Of a stretch of DNA of 64,000 nt, positions 27,126-36,929 are shown in pieces. Below the pieces are notes generated by a model. The model worked only from the letters and a program-made list of their open reading frames with translations, was not told the origin of the DNA and ran no database searches. This stretch comes from Verrucomicrobiaceae bacterium (GTDB lineage: Bacteria; Verrucomicrobiota; Verrucomicrobiia; Verrucomicrobiales; Verrucomicrobiaceae), in the NCBI GenBank assembly GCA_016795465.1, contig JAEUHK010000061.1:1-64000 (forward strand), given 5' to 3'. The first letter of the stretch is position 1; every line of letters starts with the position of its first letter. The position numbers and the translations under genes were made by a program.

Positions 27126-28610
27126 TCACTCGTTCCCGAGGTAGCTGTCCTCCTGGATGTTGTAGGTCTGCATGATGCGCGGGTGGGCGGCATCGGCGAG
27201 GTCACGCTTCAGGATGAGCGGGCGGTTCTTTTCGTGCAGGCGGACCTCGATGAAGGGCTTGTCCTTCTTCGCGAGGGCGGTCTTCACGTCGTCGAGGGTC
27301 TTGATCGGCACGCCGTTGATCTCGTCCACAAGGCTCTGGGCATACGGAGTGAGCCAGGTATTGACCTGATCCGGCAGGATCGTGGTGAGCACGACGGGCT
27401 CCGGACGCTCGACGTAGAGTTTGTCGGTGAGGTAACGCTCAAAGACGTAGTTCACGCTGGCATCGCGGATCTGGTGGGCGTCTTGCAGGTTGCGGTCGAG
27501 CGGCTGGAAGACGAGGCCGGCATAGACGAGGTAGCGCGGGCGCTGGTTGTATTGCGAACCGAGGCGCACGTAAGGGTCAAAGCGCTTCAATTTGACGCTG
27601 GCGGTCTCCTTTTTGCCATCGCGCTGGTAGCTGAGCTGGATGGTGTCTCCGGCAAACTTCCGCTCGACGATCTCGTTCATGTTCACGAGGTCGCCCTCGA
27701 TGCGGACGAGGCCGTTGTTGAGCACGGGATTGCCGTCGATGGCCAGGATGACGTCGCCGGGCTTCAACAGGCCGCCGACACTGCCTGCGGGCTCGACATC
27801 GCCGATCATGACGCCCACGCCGTCATCGCCGAGGCCGAGGGCTTTGTGCTGGGCGGGGTTTTCCACCGGGAAATCACTCACCGCGAGGTCCACATAATGG
27901 TCGTAGCGGCCGTCTTCGATGTCCTTGAGGAAGCGTTTGATGACGGGAACCGGGATCATGTAGCCGACGTTTTGCGCCACGCGGCCGCTGAAGCCTTGGA
28001 AGGCCACGCCGACGACTTTTCCATCCTGCATGACGGGGCCACCGGAGTTGCCGGGATTGATGGCGGCATCCACTTGGATACACAGGTGGGAATCCACGCT
28101 GGTGTGGCTGTACGGCCGGAAGTCGATGCGGGAGACGACGCCGCGGGTGACGGACATGCGGTCTCCGCCGATGGGATAGCCGATGGCGATGACCTCGGTG
28201 TTCAGCCGCGGGATGCTGCCGAAGTCCACCGGGGTCATTTTTTCGAACGGAGCGGAGTTTTCGGCCTCGATCAGGGCCAGATCGCAATCATGCGCGATGT
28301 GGACGATCTTGGCCGGGTGCGGTTGCGGGTCGTCCGTGGTGCGGATGAGGATGCGCGTGGCATTGCTGACGACGTGGGCGTTCGTGAGGAAGCGGTTTTT
28401 GCCGATGAGGAAGCCGGTGCCGCTGCCGCCGGAGGGCTGTCCGGCGTTCCAAGGCTCGCGATAGTCCGGAAAGAGCACGGAAACGTCGATGTTCACGATG
28501 CCAGCCCATTCGGGCGGCACTTGGGATTCAGCTCCGTCCTGCTGGGCGAGGCCCCTCCCGGTGACAAGTGCCGTGGCGACCAACAGAAGAGAAAGAGACT
28601 TGAGCGTCAT
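27126..28610 (-). CDS. Periplasmic Deg/HtrA-type serine protease with PDZ domains
   Basis: 494 residues with a signal peptide (about 1-22). The catalytic triad is intact: H79 in LTNAHVV, D110 in HDCDLALIE, S189 in NPGNSGGPV. A PDZ domain at about 245-345 (VEPAGSVGGLLKPGDVIL) is followed by a second PDZ-like segment at about 400-470 (LPDQVNTWLTPYAQSLVDEI). The layout is closer to plant DEG9/DEG10-type enzymes than to E. coli DegP. Expected to degrade damaged or specific proteins in the periplasm. It is the upstream gene of a probable two-gene operon with the decayed paralogue. Confidence 0.92.
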   Translation of the reverse strand: MTLKSLSLLLVATALVTGRGLAQQDGAESQVPPEWAGIVNIDVSVLFPDYREPWNAGQPSGGSGTGFLIGKNRFLTNAHVVSNATRILIRTTDDPQPHPAKIVHIAHDCDLALIEAENSAPFEKMTPVDFGSIPRLNTEVIAIGYPIGGDRMSVTRGVVSRIDFRPYSHTSVDSHLCIQVDAAINPGNSGGPVMQDGKVVGVAFQGFSGRVAQNVGYMIPVPVIKRFLKDIEDGRYDHYVDLAVSDFPVENPAQHKALGLGDDGVGVMIGDVEPAGSVGGLLKPGDVILAIDGNPVLNNGLVRIEGDLVNMNEIVERKFAGDTIQLSYQRDGKKETASVKLKRFDPYVRLGSQYNQRPRYLVYAGLVFQPLDRNLQDAHQIRDASVNYVFERYLTDKLYVERPEPVVLTTILPDQVNTWLTPYAQSLVDEINGVPIKTLDDVKTALAKKDKPFIEVRLHEKNRPLILKRDLADAAHPRIMQTYNIQEDSYLGNE

Positions 28611-28725
28611 GAGAATGAAAAACTAGCGTGAGGAAACGCCGCCCGCCACATCCATCTGGCCGCAACGAAGGCTTTTTGGCAAATCACCCGCATCGCCTGC
28701 CCCATCAACCTGCCATGTGACCAAT

Positions 28726-28758
28726 AAAAAAGCGACTCCTTCGCAGGAGCCGCTTTTT
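28726..28758 (-). terminator. Rho-independent terminator of the PEP-CTERM gene
   Basis: On the minus strand, a 13-14 bp stem of the AAAAAGCGGCTCCT/AGGAGTCGCTTTTT type, with one internal mismatch, has a 4-nt loop (GCGA) and ends in six T residues. It lies about 20 bp after the stop codon at 28779. Because both sides are A- and T-rich it may also act on the plus strand. Confidence 0.88.
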
Positions 28759-28778
28759 GAAAAGCTTGCCAGTGATGA

Positions 28779-29420
28779 TTAACGACGGCGGCGGACAAAC
28801 AGTGCGACCAGACCGATCATGCCAAGCAGAGCACGGGAAGGCTCGGGAACGGCACCCAGCGCAGCCATGTTGACGTTTACACCATTATCGAGACCCACGA
28901 GTACTTCAGCTCCAACCGCATTGCTGAGCAACACACTCCTACTACCCAAGTCAGCTGGCGAAGTGTTAGAACCATCCTTCACAACTGCCCACTGCGTCGC
29001 TCCCGCGTAGGAAGTGGAAGGGTTGCCCGACACAAAACTCCCAGCATTAAATGCGATCACATATAACTGAGTGTTGGCAGGAAGGGTTCCGATAGGAATG
29101 TTTTGAACTGTTCCACCAATGCTGAGAGGGAAATCCCAATCGAAAGGACTCCCAGAAAGCGTTGCCCCAGGTGCGCTACGGACATCAACGTAACCAGCGG
29201 CAACAAGATCCGAGAAACCTGACATGGTGGTAAAGGCACTATCAGATGGAGCTGGGCCGCTAAAGAAGCCGATAGAAACTCCACCTGTGGTCAAGGCGCT
29301 CCCTGCGGAATCGAGAAATTGCCCAGAACCTGCATTCTCAATGTGGAAAACCGAAACGGCGGCATTGGACAACGAAAAAGAGCCAAACAGAATAGCAAAA
29401 CAAGCAAGGTATGATTTCAT
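28779..29420 (-). CDS. PEP-CTERM sorting-domain protein
   Basis: 213 residues from the ATG at 29420 (signal peptide MKSYLACFAILFGSFSLSNA). The C-terminus is a textbook PEP-CTERM signal: VPEPSRA, a hydrophobic helix (LLGMIGLVALFV) and a final RRRR. Exosortase cuts this tail and passes the protein to the outer surface or exopolysaccharide matrix; no exosortase gene is in the window. The body is an all-beta sequence with no known domain that I can name. GC content is visibly lower than in flanking genes, and it shares a probable operon (41-bp gap) with the upstream secreted protein. Confidence 0.85.
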   Translation of the reverse strand: MKSYLACFAILFGSFSLSNAAVSVFHIENAGSGQFLDSAGSALTTGGVSIGFFSGPAPSDSAFTTMSGFSDLVAAGYVDVRSAPGATLSGSPFDWDFPLSIGGTVQNIPIGTLPANTQLYVIAFNAGSFVSGNPSTSYAGATQWAVVKDGSNTSPADLGSRSVLLSNAVGAEVLVGLDNGVNVNMAALGAVPEPSRALLGMIGLVALFVRRRR

Positions 29421-29461
29421 GGGCATGAATTTGAGTGAGATAGACAACCGAACGAGATCAA

Positions 29462-30436
29462 TTAGGGAGCAAGAGGTGAATTAACAGTCCAAACTGCGTC
29501 TCCGGCTACGGATATAACGACCCCACGGTTGGTCTCTATAGCATCAGTCGCTCCTGGAGCCAAAGGAGTACCAGAGCTATCTGTCATTGATGAACCATCA
29601 GAGAAATTAGAACCAACAATTACCATCTGCCCATCTGCGCTGAAACGGTTGATACCAGCAGCATACGGATCTCCCAGAGCGGCAACCAGCGATGTATTGT
29701 TATAGAGCAGCGTGGAAGAAGCAGGATTAAGTGGTGCCACGATGTTAATCGCACCTGCAAACATGGGGATCTGCGTTTTTGTGGGTTTCACTTCGCCCAT
29801 GAAAGTGAAGGTGACTGGATTTGTCATTGAGCAAACTAAGCCGGTGCCAGGATAAATAACTGTATGTCCAGCAGGGTTGCTTCCACCTTCATCAACCCAC
29901 GAAGCACCATCGAAGATTCGGGTCGAGGTTGAGCCGTTGCTGTTATAGACGTTTACGGAGTCGGCGTAAGCCGAGAGTCCGGTCGCTCCTGCGATGATAC
30001 TATCGAGTGTCACATGCGCTCGGATCGCAATTTGAACAGTGGTGCCCCGAAGCCCGGACGGGCTAACCGCAGACGCCATTGTAAGCGCCGTTGTCGTATT
30101 CGAAGATATGTCGAGAACTAAGCCCTCACTCGCGCCCGAAACGATTTCGGCATAAAATTTGGGATAGTTACGCGTTGGCGCAGCAAATGCCGTGGCATTG
30201 TAGGCACCTACAGTCCATCCAGGGGCCGTTGCAGGGGTGATCGTCAATCCATCCGGGCTAATGGCAGCCTGACCTTGGAATACATTTGCATTTACCAACG
30301 ATGGAACAATGACCGATGTGCCTACGGGGCATGTGACATTCGAAAAGCCCATAACCCCGGAGGTAGCCTGACCGAAAACGGCAGGGACGGCGAGCAGGGC
30401 GGCACCGAGGAGAGTGAGAGGAAGATTAGGTTTCAT
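29462..30436 (-). CDS. Secreted beta-rich protein of unknown function
   Basis: 324 residues from the ATG at 30436, which begins a signal peptide (MKPNLPLTLLGAALLAVPAV, cut near VFGQ). No membrane anchor or PEP-CTERM tail is present. The sequence is rich in Ser, Thr, Gly and Asn, with many predicted beta strands (WTVGAYNATAFAAPTRNYPK and VDEGGSNPAGHTVIYPGTG). Similar TSGVMGFSNVTCPVGTSVIV-like N-termini are familiar from verrucomicrobial secreted proteins, but I can name no function. It lies upstream of the PEP-CTERM gene in the same lower-GC patch, so the two may be co-transcribed and act at the surface. Confidence 0.75.
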   Translation of the reverse strand: MKPNLPLTLLGAALLAVPAVFGQATSGVMGFSNVTCPVGTSVIVPSLVNANVFQGQAAISPDGLTITPATAPGWTVGAYNATAFAAPTRNYPKFYAEIVSGASEGLVLDISSNTTTALTMASAVSPSGLRGTTVQIAIRAHVTLDSIIAGATGLSAYADSVNVYNSNGSTSTRIFDGASWVDEGGSNPAGHTVIYPGTGLVCSMTNPVTFTFMGEVKPTKTQIPMFAGAINIVAPLNPASSTLLYNNTSLVAALGDPYAAGINRFSADGQMVIVGSNFSDGSSMTDSSGTPLAPGATDAIETNRGVVISVAGDAVWTVNSPLAP

Positions 30437-31056
30437 GGAATGAAGGAGATGGGTTTCGATCAATTAATCCCCGAATTCGGGCATTTGTTACAGGATTTCA
30501 GCGGTGGTGTCGATGATTTTTTAAAAAGCCGGAGGGGGGGGAGGCGTGGCGGGAGCTTGTGACACTGATTGAACGGGGGCTGCTCAATCGCCATTAGCCC
30601 AAAGCAGCATTTGCAGCGTCGCTCCCAGCCGACGCACAGCCAGGCCGGCCACCCGTTTCCTGCCCTGCCGCCCGGCAGGAAGCCCGCAGGAAGCCCGAAT
30701 GGGCCCCCACGGGGCGGAGAGGCGGAGGACGCAGAGCGGGAAGGCCCGCCAGAACGAAGCAGAGAGGGAAGCGGCGAGCCCGCTCATGGTGGAACTGAAA
30801 ACTGAGAATGGGTCAGAATGGAGGAATGGCCTGGCCGCACCTGCCATTTTCCATTTTCAGTTCCTCCATTTTCAGTTCCTCCATGGAACGGCAAACCGTC
30901 CGCACCGTCATGCATCATTCAATGGCCTGTTACCTTCCGCCGGGTTTCCCATGGCTCCCCTTTTTCGGTGGTTTCTGTGCGTAAGTCCCGCCTCCGGCCG
31001 CTCCGGCCGCGCTCTCTGCTTGATCGCAGCGGGTTTCACGAGCAAAAGGCCGCGGC
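30437..31056. other. 620-bp gene-free spacer with hairpins and a G8 run
   Basis: No convincing gene is seen here; small open frames at 30569-30805 and 30584-30847 look incidental. The left part holds a run of eight G (30534-30541) after a T-rich tract. The middle (about 30650-30770) is GC-rich with a CTGCC/GGCAG hairpin and GGCGGAG/GACGCAGAG words. The right part contains hairpin e. The spacer lies between divergent transcription units, so promoters for the secreted-protein pair and for the dynamin-like gene should be here, but none is obvious. Confidence 0.7.
30785..30883. repeat. Tandem-word hairpin e (about 15-nt words)
   Basis: The right arm (about 30844-30883) contains CCATTTTCAGTTCCT twice in tandem. 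The left arm (about 30785-30829) contains the near complement with GGAACTGAAAA and GAATGG words. The loop contains GGCC-T-GGCC. It is about 170 bp before the dynamin-like gene. Confidence 0.7.
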
Positions 31057-32820
31057 ATGATCGGCGATGACTACTTTAACCTGCGTTCCCGCATCGGCAC
31101 GGAGCTGCTGGCGCTGGGTGCGGCGCTGCGGGAGGCTCCCGGCGCCGAGAGCGCGGGGGAGGCGGCAGTGATCCTGGACAACCTGCTCGCCAGCCTGAAG
31201 GAGCCCTTCGTCTTCGTGGTGGTGGGGGAGGTGAACACGGGCAAATCGACCTTTTTGAACGCGCTCTTCGGCCAGGACTTCTCGAAGACGGGGGTGATGC
31301 CGACGACGGACAAGGTGCTCTACTTCAAGCACGGCCCGGAGACGAAGCTGACGCCGGTGACGCCGACGCTGGTGGAGGTGCAGGCACCGGCGGATTTTTT
31401 GCGCGATTTCCACATCGTGGACACGCCGGGGACGAACTCGATCGACAGCGAGCACCAACTGATCACGGAGCGCTTTGTGCCGGTGGCGGACCTCGTGCTT
31501 TTCGTTTTCTCGGCGATGAACCCTTGGGGGGCCTCGGCGTGGCAGTTTCTGGAGAAAGTACACCGGGAGTGGATGCGAAACGTGGTCTTTGTGCTCCAGC
31601 AGAGCGATCTGCGCAGTCCCGAAGAGATCCAGGTGATCTCGGATTACATGGCGGAGCTGTGCCGGGCGCGATTTGGGCGGGAATTCCCGCTTTTCCCGAT
31701 CTCGGGCAAAAAAGCCTACCTGGCCCGCAGCGGGGGCGCGATCGGCGCGGACACGCTGCTGGAGGAAAGCGGCTTCTTGAAGCTCGAGGCGCACCTCAAC
31801 CGTGTGGTGCAATCCCAGCCAGCCCGGCAGAAGAAGCTGGCGAGCACCCTGCAGATCGCCCGCCAACTACTGGACCAGCTCCGCGAGCGCAGCGTGGCCG
31901 CGACTCGGAACATCCAGCGCCGCTCGGGCCTGCTGGCGGAGCTTCTCACCGAGCGGGAGATGCAGGTGGACCGCACGCTGAAGAAGCTGCTACCCGCCCT
32001 GGAAGCCACCGAACGCGATTACCACGAGGGCGTGCTACGCGTGGCGGGCTTGACGAACGACCTGCTGGCGACACGCCGGGCCTTTCAGCGCCCGCCTTCA
32101 CCCGAGGACGAGCCGGTGCGCCAGCAAAGCCTCGATCACCGCCTGCTCCACGAGCTGCACCACCGCACCGGCGACCGCTGGCGCCAGATGGGCCTGATGC
32201 TGGAGGAGGATGTGCGGCAATATGATCGCTATGTGCGCTCGCAGAGCCGCCAGGTGCTGCCACTGCCGGAGGGCTTTGGGGAAAATGACGACCGATCCGG
32301 CGCGGAAAGCGAGCTGCGCCGACGTTTCACAACGCGGATCGACTCGGCGCTGCGCCGCTTTGTGCAGGCTCTCCGCCTGGATGATGACATCGAGCCCGGA
32401 ATCCAACGTGCCCGTCAGACAGCCCGCTGGCTGCCGCTCCTGATACCCCTCGTAGCCGTGCTGGCCGGGGTGGCTGGCTGGCTGGGCGGATGGCAGGCCG
32501 CGACGATCGTGACAGGCTCCGGCGCGATGCTGGTGGCCGTGGTCTATCTCATCACCCAGATGCGTCTGGCCTCCGCCCGCAATGCCATCCTGGACAAGCT
32601 GGAGGAATCGACCGGCACGCTGCGCGAAATGCTGGCCGAGCAGCTCCGCGAGGAGACCAATCACGCCTTCAGCAAAGCCCGCGAGCTGCTGGAGCCTTTG
32701 CAATACGCCACCTCGACCGTGGAACAAGACGCCGCCCAGCGCATGGAGCGCCTGCGCCGTCTGGGCGAATCCCTGGACACGCTCGCCGCAGATGCCGCGA
32801 GGCTCGGGCAGGCGGGGTGA
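31057..32820 (+). CDS. Bacterial dynamin-like GTPase
   Basis: 587 residues. The dynamin-type GTPase domain lies at about 45-260: G1 GEVNTGKST (near 58-66), a G2 region MPTTDKV, G3 DTPGTNS near 127, and QQSD near 186 in the G4 position, where TKxD or NKxD is usual. A long helical stalk follows (about 260-445), then two adjacent hydrophobic helices at about 448-490 (WLPLLIPLVAVLAGVAGWLGG and TGSGAMLVAVVYLI), the membrane-inserting paddle, and a final helical region. Proteins of this class remodel membranes by GTP hydrolysis. It stands alone rather than as the usual tandem pair and ends 7 bp from the convergent mfd gene. Confidence 0.9.
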   Translation: MIGDDYFNLRSRIGTELLALGAALREAPGAESAGEAAVILDNLLASLKEPFVFVVVGEVNTGKSTFLNALFGQDFSKTGVMPTTDKVLYFKHGPETKLTPVTPTLVEVQAPADFLRDFHIVDTPGTNSIDSEHQLITERFVPVADLVLFVFSAMNPWGASAWQFLEKVHREWMRNVVFVLQQSDLRSPEEIQVISDYMAELCRARFGREFPLFPISGKKAYLARSGGAIGADTLLEESGFLKLEAHLNRVVQSQPARQKKLASTLQIARQLLDQLRERSVAATRNIQRRSGLLAELLTEREMQVDRTLKKLLPALEATERDYHEGVLRVAGLTNDLLATRRAFQRPPSPEDEPVRQQSLDHRLLHELHHRTGDRWRQMGLMLEEDVRQYDRYVRSQSRQVLPLPEGFGENDDRSGAESELRRRFTTRIDSALRRFVQALRLDDDIEPGIQRARQTARWLPLLIPLVAVLAGVAGWLGGWQAATIVTGSGAMLVAVVYLITQMRLASARNAILDKLEESTGTLREMLAEQLREETNHAFSKARELLEPLQYATSTVEQDAAQRMERLRRLGESLDTLAADAARLGQAG

Positions 32821-32827
32821 GGGCGAT

Positions 32828-35800
32828 TTACAGCGACTTGATCAACCCAAGCACCTCTTCGAGCTGCTTGTGGCCTGGACCACTCGCCAACCGCGGAAAC
32901 TTGCCCTGCACCATCACGAGCTTGCTGTTGCGAGTGAGAATGAGTTTGCGCTCTTTGATTTCGACGTCGGTGATGCCCGCGTGAGCGGCGGCGAGTCGGA
33001 TGCTGGCACAGGTGAGCAGATTCGTGACGGCGTGGGGGAGTTTTTCGCCGAATTGATCGCGCCACTGGCCTTCGAGCTCGTCGAGTTCCTTGCGCGTCAT
33101 GATCTCGCCAAGCTGGCGATAGGCGGTGATGCGCATTTTGGCGTCTTCGATGAAGGTGGACGGCAAGAACGCGGGCGTGGCACCTTTCGCGGCCTGGAGC
33201 ATCAGCGCCTCGCTCATGACGAGGAAGTCGGCACGCAGCCCGACCTCGACCGGACGGGCGACGCGCCGGCCCTGCATCCTCGCGACGCTTTGTTTGAGCA
33301 TCTGGCAGTACAAATCGAAGCCGATGGCGGCGATGTGGCCGCTTTGCTCGGTGCCAAGGAGATTGCCTGCCCCGCGGATTTCGAGGTCGCGCAGGGCGAT
33401 CTTGAAGCCGCTGCCCAGGCCGGCGTATTGCTTGATGGCGTTCACGCGCTTGCGGGCATCGCCCGCGGTGACGGCATCGCGTGGGAGAAGGAGATACGCG
33501 TGCGCTTGAACGCCGCCACGGCCGACGCGACCTCGCAGCTGATACAAATCGGCTAAACCAAAGCGGTCGGCGCGGTCGATGATGATCGTGTTCGCGTTCG
33601 GGATATCGACACCGCTTTCGATAATCGTGGTGCACACGAGCACGTCCGCCTCGCCATCGACGAAGGTGTGCATGATGTCCTCCAGCAGCTCGCTGTCCAT
33701 CTGGCCGTGGCCGACGAGCACGCGCGACTTCGGACAAAGCTCGCGGATGCGCTGCGCGACTTTTTCAATGGTGGCGACGCGGTTGTGGAGGAAGAAAACC
33801 TGTCCGCCGCGCTCGATCTCGGTGTCGATGGCCTGTTTGATGACGCGTTCGTCATACGGGCAGATCTGCGTCTGCACGGCTTGCTTGTTCGGCGGCGGCG
33901 TCTCGATGGTGCTCATGTCGCGCATGCCCATGAGAGCGAGGTAAAGCGTGCGCGGAATCGGCGTGGCGCTCAGTGTGAGCACATCGACGAGCCGGAAGAG
34001 GTCTTTGAACTTCTCTTTGTGCTTCACGCCGAAGCGCTGCTCCTCGTCGATCACGGCGAGGCCGAGATTTTTGAAGCGCACGTCCTTCGAGATGACGCGA
34101 TGCGTGCCGACGACGATATCGACGGTGCCTTCGCTGATGCCTTTGACGATCTCGCGTTCCTTATTCGCAGGAGTCAGTCGGCAGAGCATTTCGACGGTCA
34201 CGGGGAACTCGCTCATGCGCTGGCGGATGTTCTCCCAATGCTGGCGGGCCAAAACGGTCGTCGGCACCAAAATGGCGACCTGTCGGCCTCCCATCACAGC
34301 TTTGAACGCGGCACGAATCGCCACCTCGGTCTTCCCAAAGCCCACATCGGCGCAAAGAAGACGATCCATCGGCTTTTCAGCCTCCATGTCGCGTTTGATC
34401 TCCTCCGCGCTGCGGAGCTGATCGGGCGTTTCACGATACAAGAACGACTCTTCGAACTCCACCTGCCACTTCGTGTCCGGCGGATGCGAGTAGGCCTTCA
34501 GCGTCTGACGTTCCGCCGCGACGCTGAGCATGCGTTTCGCGAAGTCCTCGACGCTCTTCTCAGCGGTGGCGCGTGTTTTCTTCCAACGCGTCTCGGTGAG
34601 TTTGCTGAGCGACGGAGCTTTGCCGCCGACGCCGACATAACGCGACACGAGATGCACATGCGCGAGCGGCACGAAGAGCTTCGCGCTGTCCGCGTAGTGC
34701 AAAACGAGCACTTCCTCCTTTTTGCCGCCCTCACGCACTTCGATGCCCGCGTAGCGGCCGATGCCGTGCTCGGCATGCACGACGAGATCGCCCTCGCGCA
34801 GCTCGCTGAGCACATCGCGGGCTTTGCGCAGCGTTTCGGCCTCGTCGAGCTTCGAACCACGCACGCGGCGGATGTGCTGATGACGACCAAAAATCTCCGC
34901 GCCGGTCAAAACGGCCAATTTGGCCGCCGGAATGGTGAAACCGCGATACAGCAGCCCCAGCTTCGTCTCGACGGATGAGGGCAGTTTGCTCTGCAACTCG
35001 TTGAAGCGCTCCCGCTCGGCCTCGTTGTGGAAGAAGATGACCGTGCGCCAGCCTGCCTTGTGCCATTCAGCGATCTGACGCGCAAAAAGCTCCCGCCGCG
35101 CTTCGTGCAGCACGAAATCCGACGCGTCGAAGACACCGAGCGGATTCTCGTGAATGGCCGCGGAGTAGTCCTCCATCCCCTCGACCTCCGCCGCGCCGCT
35201 GAGGATGCGTGCGTGGGCTTGAGAAGGCTCTTCGCCTTCGATTTGAATGATGAAATCGTCTTGATGGAGATGACCGCGAACGCGTCCGCCTTCATCGGAG
35301 CCGTCGTTCATCGTCAAAATGACGCCGGCGCTGTCGAGACGACGAATCGACGACTGATTGTGCAGATCGAAGGCGCGGATGGACTCCAGTTCGTCGTCGA
35401 AAAACTCCAGGCGCAGCGGTTCCTCGGCCTGCCACGAGAAAAAGTCCACGATGCCGCCGCGACGCGCAAACTGGCCTCGCTCGGTGACGACGGGCACACG
35501 CTCGTAACCGGCCCCCGTCAGCTCTTTGAGCAGGATTTCGACATCGAGCTTCTCGCCGACCTTGAGCATGCGTTTCTGCTCCGTGATCTCCGCGAGATCC
35601 GGCGCAGGTTCGTCGAGACTGTCCGCGCAAAGCACCAGCACGGGCGATTCGCCCTCCAACATGCGACTGAGCACCGCGGTGCGCTCCGCGAGGACCTCCG
35701 GGTCAGCGAGCGCACCTTCCACGATGTGTCCGAGCCGCGGAAAATACAGCGCCGGGCACTGCCACACGCCGAGCTCCGCATGCACATGGTCCTGCGTTTT

Positions 35801-36067
35801 GACATCCGGGCACAGAATCCACACGCGGCGCTTTTCCTTCTCCAATCGCCGCACCAGCAGCGCCGCCGCAAAGCCAAAGGCCTGCGGCGCGATGTGATCG
35901 AGCACCGTGCGCGTTTTGAACTCCTTTTTCGACAGCACTAGATCGACAAGTCCAAGCGCATCCCCCCGCGCACGCGAGGGCGGCGGTTTAGAAAGGCGTG
36001 AGGCAGCTCGTTTGGCGGAGTGCAAAAGAAACGCCGGGCCTATGCGGCCCGGCGTCGAGGAATTCAA
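32828..36067 (-). CDS. mfd: Transcription-repair coupling factor Mfd
   Basis: Up to 1079 residues. Order of domains: UvrB-like N-terminal modules (about 45-380), CarD-like RNA polymerase-interacting domain near 425-500 ([20 protein letters not shown]), then a RecG-like translocase ([52 protein letters not shown]) and the C-terminal TRCF domain. It removes stalled RNA polymerase and recruits UvrA. The start is uncertain: the first 20 or so codons from 36067 encode the terminator hairpin of the upstream gene, so a GTG at 35938 (about 1036 residues) is a plausible true start. Either way the N-terminus is somewhat shorter than in E. coli (1148). Confidence 0.95.
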   Translation of the reverse strand: MNSSTPGRIGPAFLLHSAKRAASRLSKPPPSRARGDALGLVDLVLSKKEFKTRTVLDHIAPQAFGFAAALLVRRLEKEKRRVWILCPDVKTQDHVHAELGVWQCPALYFPRLGHIVEGALADPEVLAERTAVLSRMLEGESPVLVLCADSLDEPAPDLAEITEQKRMLKVGEKLDVEILLKELTGAGYERVPVVTERGQFARRGGIVDFFSWQAEEPLRLEFFDDELESIRAFDLHNQSSIRRLDSAGVILTMNDGSDEGGRVRGHLHQDDFIIQIEGEEPSQAHARILSGAAEVEGMEDYSAAIHENPLGVFDASDFVLHEARRELFARQIAEWHKAGWRTVIFFHNEAERERFNELQSKLPSSVETKLGLLYRGFTIPAAKLAVLTGAEIFGRHQHIRRVRGSKLDEAETLRKARDVLSELREGDLVVHAEHGIGRYAGIEVREGGKKEEVLVLHYADSAKLFVPLAHVHLVSRYVGVGGKAPSLSKLTETRWKKTRATAEKSVEDFAKRMLSVAAERQTLKAYSHPPDTKWQVEFEESFLYRETPDQLRSAEEIKRDMEAEKPMDRLLCADVGFGKTEVAIRAAFKAVMGGRQVAILVPTTVLARQHWENIRQRMSEFPVTVEMLCRLTPANKEREIVKGISEGTVDIVVGTHRVISKDVRFKNLGLAVIDEEQRFGVKHKEKFKDLFRLVDVLTLSATPIPRTLYLALMGMRDMSTIETPPPNKQAVQTQICPYDERVIKQAIDTEIERGGQVFFLHNRVATIEKVAQRIRELCPKSRVLVGHGQMDSELLEDIMHTFVDGEADVLVCTTIIESGVDIPNANTIIIDRADRFGLADLYQLRGRVGRGGVQAHAYLLLPRDAVTAGDARKRVNAIKQYAGLGSGFKIALRDLEIRGAGNLLGTEQSGHIAAIGFDLYCQMLKQSVARMQGRRVARPVEVGLRADFLVMSEALMLQAAKGATPAFLPSTFIEDAKMRITAYRQLGEIMTRKELDELEGQWRDQFGEKLPHAVTNLLTCASIRLAAAHAGITDVEIKERKLILTRNSKLVMVQGKFPRLASGPGHKQLEEVLGLIKSL
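36023..36055 (-). terminator. Terminator of the SHD1-domain gene, overlapping the mfd 5' end
   Basis: A perfect 10-bp stem (ACGCCGGGCC at 36031-36040, GGCCCGGCGT at 36046-36055, loop TATGC) is followed on the minus strand by TTTCTTTTGC. It lies 31 bp after the stop codon of the gene at 36086-36808 and inside the longest reading frame of mfd. Confidence 0.85.
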
Positions 36068-36085
36068 GGGTGGAGTGACCGGTAG

Positions 36086-36808
36086 TTACTTCGGCGAGGA
36101 GGTGCTTCCGGAGTTTGAGCCACCAGACCTCGGTTTGCCCACCGCCGCAGCAAGCAGGTCGTCCTTGGTCGCAAATTTATAGACCTCGCGATCTCTCTTG
36201 TCGAAGACTCGCACGACAATACCGCCCATACCGTCCGAGGCGCGGGGATTGGAGCCATCCATGTAGCGCCACCCTCCATCAAGCTGCGTTTTGTTGATCT
36301 CCACCGGCTCAGTTTCGAATGTGGCGGCCGAGGAGCTTTTCACCGAAGCGATTTTCGTGCTGCCTGAGGTTTGCAAGCGGGCAGTGCCCTTGCCTTTGCC
36401 ATCGTCGGATTTTGTGAAAATCCAGTAGTCCACCCGCAGATCGCTCAACTCCGCGGCAACGCGGTTCTTGAGATCGATTTTGTAAGCCCAGCGCTCCGTG
36501 ATGAAGGTTTCCGGACCGGAACGTTGCTTCGCCACATCCAGCTTCTTCTTCGAATAGGCCACATCAAAGCTGTATTTGATGTTCGACTCCGCCCACTCGC
36601 GAATGAATTTCTGATCCGCCTCCGAGAACAAGGCGATCTTGGCACCAATCGGTCGCTTCTCGCCCGGCCGGAGCAGCGCGACCATGTCGCCAGTCACGCT
36701 GACGATCTCGGCATCGAGCTTGCGCCCTTGGGTATCGGTGAATTCGCGGGCAGAGAGGCCGGTGGCGGCCAGGAGCACGCAGACAGGAATGAAGAAGCGT
36801 GTTTTCAT
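36086..36808 (-). CDS. Secreted SHD1-like domain protein
   Basis: 240 residues from the ATG at 36808 (signal peptide MKTRFFIPVCVLLAATGLSA). The longer frame to 36889 adds 27 unlikely residues. The first module after cleavage (REFTDTQGRKLDAEIVSVTG, then VALLRPGEKRPIGAKIALFS and the helix DQKFIREW) matches the SLA1-homology-1-like domain that is abundant in Verrucomicrobia and Planctomycetes exported proteins. The rest is beta-rich and unassigned. Probably a periplasmic binding protein; the ligand is unknown. It has its own terminator. Confidence 0.83.
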   Translation of the reverse strand: MKTRFFIPVCVLLAATGLSAREFTDTQGRKLDAEIVSVTGDMVALLRPGEKRPIGAKIALFSEADQKFIREWAESNIKYSFDVAYSKKKLDVAKQRSGPETFITERWAYKIDLKNRVAAELSDLRVDYWIFTKSDDGKGKGTARLQTSGSTKIASVKSSSAATFETEPVEINKTQLDGGWRYMDGSNPRASDGMGGIVVRVFDKRDREVYKFATKDDLLAAAVGKPRSGGSNSGSTSSPK

Positions 36809-36929
36809 GGGAGGGGTGAGGTGCGTTGAACGAGGCGAGGCTAGGGGATTTCCCCCGAAGTCGTCAAGAACGTTTTGGAGCTGTGTCATTGATCAAACGA
36901 GTTGTCACTGACGTTTTAGAGCCTCAGCC

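Noticed and set aside
30569..30847. Two small open frames (plus and minus) in the 620-bp spacer
   Set aside because: Low-complexity Pro/Gly/Arg composition, no start signal, overlapping repeats; more likely chance.
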